64,000 nt of DNA from Leptospira noumeaensis (lineage in GTDB: Bacteria > Spirochaetota > Leptospiria > Leptospirales > Leptospiraceae), in NCBI RefSeq assembly GCF_004770765.1, contig NZ_RQFK01000026.1:1-64000 (forward strand), in the 5' to 3' direction. The notes below the pieces were generated by a model. The model worked only from the letters and a program-made list of their open reading frames with translations. It searched no databases and was not told the DNA's origin. Shown piece by piece: positions 42,863 through 51,034 of this stretch (its first letter is position 1; every line of letters begins with the position of its first letter). The position numbers and the translations under genes were made by a program.

Positions 42863-44101
42863 TTAATTCTTTTTCATCCAGTTTCTATACCTTTTTGTCA
42901 GTCGAGACAACCGAATTTGGTCGAATAACAATCGTAAGATAGGCGATACCTTAACCGTAGTGCGTTTATTTTGTGACAACCGATTCAGTTGGTATCGAAC
43001 CATTGCCATATTGGCCAAACCTTTTAAAGTTTTGGATTTCCAATTTGGTTCAGGTAGGGTTTGGTATCCTGGTTTTTCTTGTTTCCAATCATTAGGAAGA
43101 TTGGGATTGAGGGCAAGAGCCGTGGCAATGCCTACCAAAGGAACTCCCGATTCCAAAACCGATTCTGCAATTTGTTTTTTTCTGATTCCACCTGTTACCA
43201 AAATGGGAACGGTTGCTGTTTTTGCCACTTCACTCGCAAACTCTAAAAAATAGGCTTCTCTGGAAATGGTAGATCCATCCCTAGATTCTCCTTGCATGGC
43301 AGGAGCTTCATAGTTACCACCAGACAATTCGATAAAATCGACACCTAATGTTTGTATTCTGGAGATTACTTCTTTAGCATCCGAAAACTGGAACCCACCT
43401 TTTTGAAAATCAGCGGAATTTAATTTTACACCGACAATAAAACTTGGTTTCACAGATGCCCGCACTTTACGAATCACTTCTAATAAAAATCGGGATCTAT
43501 TTTCTAAACTACCACCCCATTTGTCTTCTCTTCTATTGACTAGTGGAGATAAAAACTGGCTGATGAGATAACCATGGGCAGCATGAATTTCTACACCATC
43601 AAATCCAGCTTCCTCGGCCAACTGAGCTGTTTTTGCAAATCGTTCAATGGTTTCTAAAATTTCTGGTTCCGTCATGGCTCTAGGTTTCCCTAGTAGTTTG
43701 GATAAATTTCCAATGTCTACCGGTACAGCAGACGGTGCCCAGACTTCACCACCTAACTTTGATAATATCTGTCTCCCTGGATGATTGATCTGCATAATGA
43801 TCTTTCCTCCGGCGATTTTTGCTTTGGACGACCAAATGCGAAATCCATCTAGGGAAGTACCTCTTTCCAAAACCACACCACCAGGCCCCGTCATGGCTCT
43901 GTGGTCTACCATCACGTTCCCTGTGATGAGAGTTCCCACACCTCCACGGGCCCAGGTTTCATATAAATTCCACAATGCTTTGTCTGGTTCTAAATTGTGG
44001 TTAGATAGATTTTCTTCCATCGCGGCTTTTACTAGTCGGTTGGGCAAGGTCACACCGCAAGGAAGTGGAAAATTTGAAAATAATGGAGAAGTAGAATTCA
44101 T
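42863..44101 (-). CDS. Old yellow enzyme family NADH:flavin oxidoreductase
   Basis: A 412-residue FMN-dependent TIM-barrel enzyme. MQINHPGRQ, DGVEIHAAHGYLISQFLSPLVNRREDKWGGSLENRSRF (substrate His pair and Arg) and VPILVTGGIRK are diagnostic. The C-terminal iron-sulfur/FAD extension of dienoyl-CoA reductase is absent, so it is a single-domain ene-reductase or xenobiotic reductase. The natural substrate is unknown. The ATG at 44101 has no close partner gene; it lies antiparallel to the ars operon. Confidence 0.88.
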   Translation of the reverse strand: MNSTSPLFSNFPLPCGVTLPNRLVKAAMEENLSNHNLEPDKALWNLYETWARGGVGTLITGNVMVDHRAMTGPGGVVLERGTSLDGFRIWSSKAKIAGGKIIMQINHPGRQILSKLGGEVWAPSAVPVDIGNLSKLLGKPRAMTEPEILETIERFAKTAQLAEEAGFDGVEIHAAHGYLISQFLSPLVNRREDKWGGSLENRSRFLLEVIRKVRASVKPSFIVGVKLNSADFQKGGFQFSDAKEVISRIQTLGVDFIELSGGNYEAPAMQGESRDGSTISREAYFLEFASEVAKTATVPILVTGGIRKKQIAESVLESGVPLVGIATALALNPNLPNDWKQEKPGYQTLPEPNWKSKTLKGLANMAMVRYQLNRLSQNKRTTVKVSPILRLLFDQIRLSRLTKRYRNWMKKN

Positions 44102-44146
44102 TTGTCTATCTTAGACAAATGAAACCAAACGATTCATAAAAGGAAG

Positions 44147-45172
44147 TTACCTTCCATTCAGAGATTTATCTATTTTTTTTGACTTTTTGTGTTCATACAT
44201 GCGGCTGTCAGCAATGGCCATCAATGTTTCCGGATCTGATCCATCTTCTGGAGAAAAGGAAAGTCCCATACTGGTTTTGATTTCCAATTTGGTGGTATCA
44301 AATTGGATTTCTCCTTCCACCATTTTGGTTAGGTTGCCGAGTAAACTTAACGTAGATTCTTTTGATTCATGATGGATCATAATGAGACCAAACTCATCTC
44401 CCCCGAGTCTCGCAAACACGTCTTGGTGTTGGAGCAAATGAGAAAAACGACTGGCAAACTTAGATATGTAAAAATCCCCTGCGGCATGGCCATGGGTATC
44501 ATTCACAATTTTTAAACCATCCAAATCAAAAAGAACCACTGTCAAAACAGAGGGATCGTCTTGAATTCTTTGTAGTCCCCTTCTCAAATAATCATAAAAG
44601 GCAGAACGATTGTAAACACCAGTGAGGGCATCGTGACTGGCAAGATAAGCCATCGTCTGAAGGCTTTTTTCTCTTTCTGCCCATCTATGTGCATTATGTA
44701 AAATGGCTGCCATGGTTCCTGATAACATATTCAACACATAAGTTTCGTTAGATGAATAATAATCGACTACAGCACTATGTACTTTTAAAACACCCAGGAT
44801 CTCAGAATCAAAATACAAAGGAAGTACAATCATAGAACGAAGGCCCACACGGCGGCAAGCCTCCCTGTTGACCCGGTCATCCATTTCAGAATCTGAACAA
44901 TATAAAGTTTCTTTGGATTGTAGGCTTAGACCAGAGAAACTTCCTTTGACTGGAATCCTAAGTCCGATTTGTTTTTCTGCATGTCCACTTGCCGCGCGGT
45001 AAACTAAATCATCACCTTCGACTAATTCAAAAACTGCCCCATCAGAATTTGTGATCTCTTTCGCTCGAAGAGTGATGAGATCTAAAAGATAAGGAACATC
45101 TGGTTTGGCCGCTGTTAATTCTGTTTGAAGTTTTAGTACTTTTTCTAATGTAGAATCAGAGAATCTTTCCAT
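44147..45172 (-). CDS. GAF-GGDEF diguanylate cyclase
   Basis: A 341-residue soluble enzyme. A GAF sensor covers about 28-170 (DLVYRAASGHAEKQIGLRIPVKGS, MIVLPLYFDSEILGVLKVHS). The GGDEF domain follows a short linker, with VLFDLDGLKIVNDTHGH and the catalytic FARLGGDEFGLIM, so cyclic-di-GMP synthesis is expected. A clear inhibitory RxxD I-site five residues before GGDEF is not seen. The GAF ligand is unknown. The gene stands alone with a membrane-protein gene just upstream. Confidence 0.9.
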   Translation of the reverse strand: MERFSDSTLEKVLKLQTELTAAKPDVPYLLDLITLRAKEITNSDGAVFELVEGDDLVYRAASGHAEKQIGLRIPVKGSFSGLSLQSKETLYCSDSEMDDRVNREACRRVGLRSMIVLPLYFDSEILGVLKVHSAVVDYYSSNETYVLNMLSGTMAAILHNAHRWAEREKSLQTMAYLASHDALTGVYNRSAFYDYLRRGLQRIQDDPSVLTVVLFDLDGLKIVNDTHGHAAGDFYISKFASRFSHLLQHQDVFARLGGDEFGLIMIHHESKESTLSLLGNLTKMVEGEIQFDTTKLEIKTSMGLSFSPEDGSDPETLMAIADSRMYEHKKSKKIDKSLNGR

Positions 45173-45213
45173 AGTTGCTCTTAGAAAGATTCTAAAAACT
45201 CCTCTCTTTTAAT

Positions 45214-45801
45214 CTAGCTTAATTTTTTGATTCCCTCAGCGATACAGTAATTGGCAATCGCAAGTAAGATATGAAAGATATCAACGTTCAGAATAGAACC
45301 CGTAGACCCCTTAGTTCCGATCACAAGTCCTGCAACGATAAATAAAACAGAACCAATGATTCCCATCACAGATGCGTTTGATTTTCTAGGGAATCGAACA
45401 AGAGAACTAATGAGAATGATAAACATCGCAATTCCACCGACAACTGTCGAATAAATACCAAGTGGATAGAGATAAGAGAATGCTAAGTAAAGAAGAAATG
45501 CGATAGCAATGAAAAGGAAAAAAGTTTTTTCCGACAAAGAACGAAAGGTAAAGTGAAAAAATGCCAATCCTAATAGAGGAACACCGACACATCCCGACAG
45601 TCCCACAAAGAAACGATAGATAGAATCGAGTGTGTTGATTCCCAGAAAGTGAATGGAGCCAAGTCCGGCTGAAATTCCAATGATGGCAAATCCATAGAGT
45701 GCGGCACGAGAGGGAATGGAAGACTTCCCTACGAATCTGTAAGCCATTGCTAGGGAAACTAAGGAAAGAACTAAGTCAGAAAGAAATGTTGAGAAAACCA
45801 T
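45214..45801 (-). CDS. Six-helix membrane protein of unknown function
   Basis: A 195-residue protein made almost entirely of six or seven hydrophobic segments, with no charged motif or catalytic residue pattern. Small conserved-looking groups include GFAIIGISAGLGSIHFLG and LVIGTKGSTGSILNVD. I do not recognise the family. It is placed between a PAS protein and a diguanylate cyclase, all on the minus strand, but gaps of 40 to 65 bases do not force co-transcription. Confidence 0.6.
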   Translation of the reverse strand: MVFSTFLSDLVLSLVSLAMAYRFVGKSSIPSRAALYGFAIIGISAGLGSIHFLGINTLDSIYRFFVGLSGCVGVPLLGLAFFHFTFRSLSEKTFFLFIAIAFLLYLAFSYLYPLGIYSTVVGGIAMFIILISSLVRFPRKSNASVMGIIGSVLFIVAGLVIGTKGSTGSILNVDIFHILLAIANYCIAEGIKKLS

Positions 45802-45866
45802 GGCAGGTATTAGAACTAATTTAGTATAAGAAGCAAGATAAAATAAACCATCCCTTTAGAATAAAT

Positions 45867-47678
45867 TCATGGAACTATGACTCTTTGGGATTTGAGAACT
45901 ATGTCTTGGATGATTTCGTCCAGTTCCTTTGCTGATTCGATGAGGTGGTCTAGGCTTCGTTTTTCTTCTGATGGAGATAAGGTTCCTGTTTTGATCAAAT
46001 CCACAATTCCCATTAGTTTGGCCAAAGGGTTCCTTACCACATGGGACTGGGTCCAAGCAATGGCCTTTAGTTTTTCGTTTTGGGTTTGGATGGCTGTGAT
46101 CTGGACAACTCGTTCGGTCACATCATGAAAATTATCCACAATACCTCCGATACTTTCATCATCCATTAAGTTAGTGATTGTAGATTCCATCCACCTCCAA
46201 GAACCATTTTGGTGTTTGACTCGGAAATGATGACTGGGAAGAGAATTTCCTTCAGGAAGTGTCACCACCTCTTCCAACCGGTCTTTGATTTTGGGAACGT
46301 CATCAGGATGGAGGATGTCGAATAAATTCATATTCATGGCTTCCTTTTCTGAATACCCCAATACTTTGGTGATTGAGGGGGAAACATATTTGGCAAAACC
46401 TTCTGCATTTAGAATGGCAATGACATCCACTCCATTTTCCACAAGAGCTCGGTAACGTCTTTCGCTGGATACAAGTTCCATTCGTTTCAACATCAAATCG
46501 GTGATGTCTTTAGAAAAACAAGCGAGGCTTGTGATCTCTTGGTTTGTATTTCTGATAGGATTAAAAGATACTTCGCGGTGTTCTTCTTTTCCCGTAATCG
46601 GGCTTAGGAACCTTTCGTATGTTTTAAAAGTTTCGCCGGATAACCCTCTTTCATAATAACCTTTCCATTTTTCATAAAAGGCTTCGCCTTGGTTTAAGAT
46701 CAGAACAGAATCCCCTTCTTTTGCAATTGTCCCAAGTAGAAATCCCATCACATCGAGAAAGGCTTGGTTTGCAGCAATCAAACGGTAGTTAGAGTCTAAA
46801 GACCAAATTAAATCGGAGGTTCCATTGATCAGAGCCTCTTGGTTTTTTTTAATCCGAATGAAGTTTTCTTCCGCAATCACTTTTTCGGATATATCACGAG
46901 TGACACTGAGAACAGAAGTAATTTCACCCAATTGGTTGGTGAGAGGAACCGCTGTACTTTCCATCCAACGTTTGGTTCCTTTGAGTCCTATGATTCTAAA
47001 TCGTGCACTGGATTGAATTCCTTGTAAGGCATTTTTATGTAAGGACTGATAAAAAACTAAATCTTCTGGAAAAACTAAATTTTCCACTTTTTGTCCAAGA
47101 GCATCTTCCGGATGGTCTGCTTCTATCATTTGTAAACCGGCGGGGTTCATCTCGATGAGAATTCCTTCTGGGGAAACTACTTTCACACATTCTGGTTCTG
47201 AATTGAGGATGGTGCTGAGTCTAAGTTCCTTTTGTAAAAGATTTTGATAGGCTTCTCTTTGTTCGGTGATGTCTTGAAATATTCCAACAATTTGTAAAGG
47301 TTCGTTATTTTTCCCCCGAATCACATCAGCAAGAGAATGGACAAAAATGTTTTTTCCAGATGTGGTGATGAGTCTACATTCTAAGTCGTATTTGATTCCC
47401 GTTTCTAAAACATCTTGCATGTGTTTGACGGCACGTTCGCGATCATCGGGATGGACTGATAAAAAACCTTTTTCTAAGTCCACTGGCATGGCAGAAGGAT
47501 CCATTTCTAAGATATGAAATACACCTTCTGACCAATGTAAGGTTTGATTGACAAAATCTACTTCCCAATGCCCTAGTTTACCTAAGGTTTCCATCTGACG
47601 AAGGATCAGTTTGTGTTTTTTGTCGTCTTCATTTAAAGATGAGGGAGGAATTATATGATTTTTCTCTTTTTTTTCCAC
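45867..47678 (-). CDS. Multi-PAS protein with a kinase-like dimer domain but no ATPase domain
   Basis: A 603-residue soluble protein with four PAS units (near 30-145, 155-270, 280-395 and 400-520), several with the S-box pattern and PAC ending such as IVGIFQDITEQ. The last 80 residues, with AIAWTQSHVVRNPLAKLMGIVDLI, match the H-box of SHxVRxPL-type histidine kinases, but the protein ends before any ATP-binding domain. It could be a dimer that lends its His to another kinase, or a truncated kinase used as a sensor. The start has no unusual features. Confidence 0.82.
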   Translation of the reverse strand: MEKKEKNHIIPPSSLNEDDKKHKLILRQMETLGKLGHWEVDFVNQTLHWSEGVFHILEMDPSAMPVDLEKGFLSVHPDDRERAVKHMQDVLETGIKYDLECRLITTSGKNIFVHSLADVIRGKNNEPLQIVGIFQDITEQREAYQNLLQKELRLSTILNSEPECVKVVSPEGILIEMNPAGLQMIEADHPEDALGQKVENLVFPEDLVFYQSLHKNALQGIQSSARFRIIGLKGTKRWMESTAVPLTNQLGEITSVLSVTRDISEKVIAEENFIRIKKNQEALINGTSDLIWSLDSNYRLIAANQAFLDVMGFLLGTIAKEGDSVLILNQGEAFYEKWKGYYERGLSGETFKTYERFLSPITGKEEHREVSFNPIRNTNQEITSLACFSKDITDLMLKRMELVSSERRYRALVENGVDVIAILNAEGFAKYVSPSITKVLGYSEKEAMNMNLFDILHPDDVPKIKDRLEEVVTLPEGNSLPSHHFRVKHQNGSWRWMESTITNLMDDESIGGIVDNFHDVTERVVQITAIQTQNEKLKAIAWTQSHVVRNPLAKLMGIVDLIKTGTLSPSEEKRSLDHLIESAKELDEIIQDIVLKSQRVIVP

Positions 47679-47773
47679 AGGAAATCACACCCCTTAAAAC
47701 AGAAGTATGATTCTGTCAGAACAAGAAACTTAAGTCAGCCTTTTTTTAATTTAAAAAACGAAAAACAAATCCA

Positions 47774-48487
47774 TTATTTTGCTACAACATATTCCCTATT
47801 GAGGATTTTAATATCAGCTAGCATTGTTTTTATGGATTCACTTCGGTTTCCATTGTAAATTCCGCGAAAGTATAAATCCTTATCAATTAGAAAAATTTGT
47901 TCTGAGTGAACGAAGTCTTTAGTCGCGTCTTTGTTTGTGGTATTTGTGTCTGCTTGGAATGTATTTCTGGCAATTTTAAAAATTTCCTCTCTATCTCCTG
48001 TTACCAAGTTCCAATAATTGGAGTGAATTCCCTTTTCTTCTGCAAATTTTTTTAATTCGGGAGGAGTATCTAAATCTGGAGTCACCGAATATGACACTAT
48101 TTGAATGTTCTTAGATTTTGAAATTTCAGATTGTACAAACTTTAAATTTCGAATGATATTGGGGCAGAGTCCATGACATTTAGCAAAAAAAAATGATACG
48201 ATTGTAACCTTATCTTTAAAATCTGATTCACTAATGTTTTGGTTGAGTTGGTTTTTAAACGTAAAGGGATCTACTTTTCGTGCATTGGTAGGTTTTTGAT
48301 TGTTATCCAACCAAAAAGATTCTAAATCACGACCACGAAAATAGGGAAGAGTCTCTTTTTTGGGAGTATCGAAGAATGTTAATTTGGAATCTTTTTCACC
48401 TTCTTCCCGACTGAACCAACCACAAAAAATGGTATTGAAGATGGATATAAAAACTAAAGAGAATAATATACGATTAAAAATGTTCAT
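47774..48487 (-). CDS. SCO1/SenC-family thioredoxin-fold protein
   Basis: A 237-residue exported protein with signal ending IFC. The SCO site is complete: VSFFFAKCHGLCPNIIRNL (C-x3-C), then FVHSEQIFLID with the copper-ligand His. SCO proteins deliver or reduce copper for cytochrome oxidase or act as thiol-disulfide enzymes. Its ATG overlaps the stop of the upstream MORN-like gene by four bases (48484-48487). It is the last gene of a three-gene lipoprotein operon. Confidence 0.87.
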   Translation of the reverse strand: MNIFNRILFSLVFISIFNTIFCGWFSREEGEKDSKLTFFDTPKKETLPYFRGRDLESFWLDNNQKPTNARKVDPFTFKNQLNQNISESDFKDKVTIVSFFFAKCHGLCPNIIRNLKFVQSEISKSKNIQIVSYSVTPDLDTPPELKKFAEEKGIHSNYWNLVTGDREEIFKIARNTFQADTNTTNKDATKDFVHSEQIFLIDKDLYFRGIYNGNRSESIKTMLADIKILNREYVVAK

Positions 48488-49059
48488 GGATTGATTACTG
48501 TTTTTTTGTTTGTCTCATCACCTTTGAGTTTGAAACAAAGTTTGGAACCTACCACTCCATATAATCTTTCAGGTGAATAGGTATAATTGGAATAAATTTT
48601 ACCATCTTTTCGCCAAACCTTTGTTCCAATATTGATTCCATTTTCAAACTTAGCATACCGATAGACACTTCCATCTTCATGCCATTCCCAATGGTCTCCT
48701 ACGGCTAAATCATCAATATAAGAATATTGAAATCTGGCTTTGCCATTTTCATACCAACCTCTATGGGTTCCGGTTCGTTTCCCTTGTGTATAAAAATACT
48801 CAGCACTTCTTTGGCCATTGGAAAAAACGTCAATCGTTGGCCCGTCTTCAAGGCCATTCAAAAAAGATGTAATCCGAATGGTTCCATTCGGATGGATTGA
48901 TTTCATTTTTCCTGAAAACTTTTGGCTCTTATAATAATAGATACTTTCTAATCCAAGACTTAAGTCTGGATCATTATCCATCACCACCTCTCCGCAATGA
49001 ACAAAAGAGGAGAGAAGAACCAAATAAAGTAAAATTTGACTTCGTTTTATCAATTCCAT
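48484..49059 (-). CDS. MORN-like repeat lipoprotein
   Basis: A 191-residue lipoprotein with signal ending SFVHC. The mature part is a chain of about five repeats of the toxin-immunity/YwqK 'MORN-variant' type, with unit ends such as HPNGTIRITSF, GWYENGKARFQYSY, EWHEDGSVYRYAKF and WRKDGKIYSNYTY. Such repeats make an elongated beta surface used for binding. The gene is coupled to the SCO gene, so it may present or dock a copper-loaded partner; this is inference. Confidence 0.75.
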   Translation of the reverse strand: MELIKRSQILLYLVLLSSFVHCGEVVMDNDPDLSLGLESIYYYKSQKFSGKMKSIHPNGTIRITSFLNGLEDGPTIDVFSNGQRSAEYFYTQGKRTGTHRGWYENGKARFQYSYIDDLAVGDHWEWHEDGSVYRYAKFENGINIGTKVWRKDGKIYSNYTYSPERLYGVVGSKLCFKLKGDETNKKTVINP

Positions 49060-49076
49060 AATTTTAATTTTGGAAT

Positions 49077-49964
49077 TTAGTTAGTTGATCCACCGGAGCC
49101 AATGAGTTTACCAGAAAGTAGAATCCCGTTTACTTCGGAACCATTATTCACATGGTAATGGCGAGCTGACCCACCAGTTTTTAAAGTATTGTAATTAGTT
49201 GCACCTGCCCAAGTGGTTGGAACAGAGGTAGTTAATCCACCACCCGTACACTGTGTACTACTAGTGGCTCCACCTAAGGTAAAACCTGTGGTCAAACCAG
49301 CAGTCGTTGCATCATGTTTTTTTCCAAAAATCAAATAACCATCTTGAGCAATACCTACTAGGTTACTATCGTTATTGGAAATTTTTGGCGGTTCTACGTG
49401 GTAATGATAAGATCCCGTATTCGTAGGGTGTCCTTGCGAGGAATCGAATGTATAATACTCAGTAGATAAAGAATCACCTGGTGCGGCTTGGTCATTGTAG
49501 ATAGCAATTCCATTAGTTGAAACTCCAATCATACCAAATCCAGAGGTCGGAGCAGAAGTATTTGTATTATCGGCAGGAACTGTCAAAGTATAGTTTTGCG
49601 ATTTAATTAAATTGGGGTTTGCTGCATTTGCCTGACCCGAATTCACATACATAGACGATTCGTAACCTGCACTGGAGGAACCCCAATAGATACTTTTGTA
49701 TGTTGGAAGTGAGTTAAATTTAAAAACGTAATTGGATCCACTGACTGACACGGTAACACAAGTGAAACTTGTTTGAATCCAAGACGGTACTCCCGCACCA
49801 AAGGTTGTGGTACAAGTGCCAGTGTAACCAGAGGAAGAACTGCTAAGTAGACTAAGCAGTGCTAATGAAGTTAGGTCGGTGTCTTTTTTTTCACCGCCAC
49901 AGTTCATGGAGACAACGAATACAAACGCTAAAGCTAATGTTTTTTTAAACATAGGGAAAAACAT
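49077..49964 (-). CDS. YHYH-motif lipoprotein
   Basis: A 295-residue exported lipoprotein with signal ending VVSMNC; the start may be ATG 49952 (MFKKTLALAF) rather than 49964. After a Ser/Leu-rich linker it carries the YHYH family core: FGMIGVSTNGIAIYNDQAA, SYHYHVEPPKI, then ARHYHVNNGSEVNGILL. The clustered His residues suggest metal binding. It is the first gene of the operon followed by the MORN-like and SCO genes, which supports a link to copper handling at the envelope. Confidence 0.8.
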   Translation of the reverse strand: MFFPMFKKTLALAFVFVVSMNCGGEKKDTDLTSLALLSLLSSSSSGYTGTCTTTFGAGVPSWIQTSFTCVTVSVSGSNYVFKFNSLPTYKSIYWGSSSAGYESSMYVNSGQANAANPNLIKSQNYTLTVPADNTNTSAPTSGFGMIGVSTNGIAIYNDQAAPGDSLSTEYYTFDSSQGHPTNTGSYHYHVEPPKISNNDSNLVGIAQDGYLIFGKKHDATTAGLTTGFTLGGATSSTQCTGGGLTTSVPTTWAGATNYNTLKTGGSARHYHVNNGSEVNGILLSGKLIGSGGSTN

Positions 49965-50207
49965 AGGAACTTAAATTCGTAAGTAAAGTTTATTTTTTAC
50001 AGTTTAGGAATTTCGATAAAACTTTTTGATAACAATCTCGGAATTACACTAAGGAGTTATCCGCACAGAACAAGTGACAACAATGATCGTTTTAAACAAA
50101 TAAAGATTCAAAAACCAGAAGTATGATTCGACCTTATGAGGAAATGGAATCGAGTTTCTGTTATCAATAGAATTTTAAAATTTAACATTCCTAAGACGAG
50201 TAGACTA
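49965..50207. other. Upstream region of the YHYH operon, no gene seen
   Basis: About 240 AT-rich bases. I see no open frame of interest. It should contain the promoter of the YHYH-MORN-SCO operon, which reads leftward. Confidence 0.5.
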
Positions 50208-50307
50208 CCGCCAGGGATACGAAGGATGCCGTAGGCACCCTGATTTGGCGAAAAGACAAATCAGGGGGAAGCGAACGCGGACTCCGGAGTAGCCCGCCCG
50301 GGCGGCC
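50208..50307 (+). repeat. GC-rich structured element, possible REP-like repeat or ncRNA
   Basis: About 100 bases, far richer in G and C than the flanks, with four hairpins or palindromes in a row. TGCC/GGCA at 50227-50237, CCCTGATTTG with CAAATCAGGG (50238-50247 and 50257-50266), ACTCCGGAGT (50281-50290) and the perfect CCGCCCGGGCGG (50294-50305). It has no open frame. It lies between the ends of the YHYH operon promoter region and the 3' end of the GNAT gene. Such modules are typical of dispersed palindromic units. Confidence 0.6.
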
Positions 50308-50319
50308 AAAGAAAAGGAA

Positions 50320-50790
50320 TTAGGTTATTTTTTTCTCAAAACAAATGGCAGTGGGATCTGATACCCATTTGCCAAACGCGGGAATTTCTTTGAATCCAAA
50401 GTTTTTATAAAATGCAAGAGCTTCTGGTTGTGGAGCACCTGCTCGTAGGATCATGGAAGAATAAAAATCGATTCGTGCTTGTTTTTCTAGTTCAATTAAC
50501 AAGGACTTGGCGACATTATTTTTTCGGAACTTGGGAAATACATAAACCGCATCCAACTCACACTGCGTATCACTGAACTTTGAATAGGCTGCTGATCCCA
50601 TCACTTCATTGGTTTCAAGATTTTCGGCGAGAAAAAACTTACCTATAGGTGGTAAAAAATCTTGGATGTCCATTGGGTTTGGGGCCTGGAATCCATATCG
50701 ATTTTGGATTTCTTCCCAAAGGTGCTGCATACAAAAACTGGCATTTGCATCTGGGGAATCGACCACTCGAATTTTGAAATTTTGATTCAT
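50320..50790 (-). CDS. GNAT-family N-acetyltransferase
   Basis: A 156-residue acetyltransferase. The acetyl-CoA binding motif A is DAVYVFPKFRKNNVAKSLLIELEKQAR (near 85-110), preceded by the beta-4 strand CELDAVYV and followed by the C-terminal ALAFYKNFGFKEI. The substrate is unknown. The gene starts just inside the spacer that holds repeat copy C and has no coupled neighbours. Confidence 0.85.
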   Translation of the reverse strand: MNQNFKIRVVDSPDANASFCMQHLWEEIQNRYGFQAPNPMDIQDFLPPIGKFFLAENLETNEVMGSAAYSKFSDTQCELDAVYVFPKFRKNNVAKSLLIELEKQARIDFYSSMILRAGAPQPEALAFYKNFGFKEIPAFGKWVSDPTAICFEKKIT

Positions 50791-50862
50791 GAATGTAGAA
50801 AGATGAACTTCCTTATATTAAAATTTGCAAATACTATTTTTAGGTGGCGAGAAATGGAAGAA

Positions 50863-50922
50863 TGGTGTATAGGGAAGTTATTGGGTGGCGGGTGGTCACA
50901 CCCCACCCAATTCAGGGCGGGG
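50863..50922 (+). repeat. Dispersed GC-rich repeat, copy C
   Basis: The third copy of the element described at 518: TGGTGTA, then TTATTGGGTGGCGGGTGG, CCCCACCC and CAGGGCGGGG at the same spacing. It lies between the GNAT gene and the terminator of the acyl-CoA dehydrogenase gene. Confidence 0.7.
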
Positions 50923-50971
50923 ATACCTACATCCAATCCAGTACCCCACCAAACCCCGATCCTCTCCCAAA

Positions 50972-51004
50972 ATAAAAAACCCCCTGACAAACTGCCAGAG
51001 GGTT
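50972..51004 (-). terminator. Terminator of the acyl-CoA dehydrogenase gene
   Basis: On the minus strand AACCCTCTGGCAG is followed by a short loop and CAGGGGGTT, then TTTTATTTT. The stem has one G-T pair. It lies about 30 bases after the gene's stop. Confidence 0.8.
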
Positions 51005-51034
51005 CTCTCAAACCATTCGATTCGAAAAATCGAA

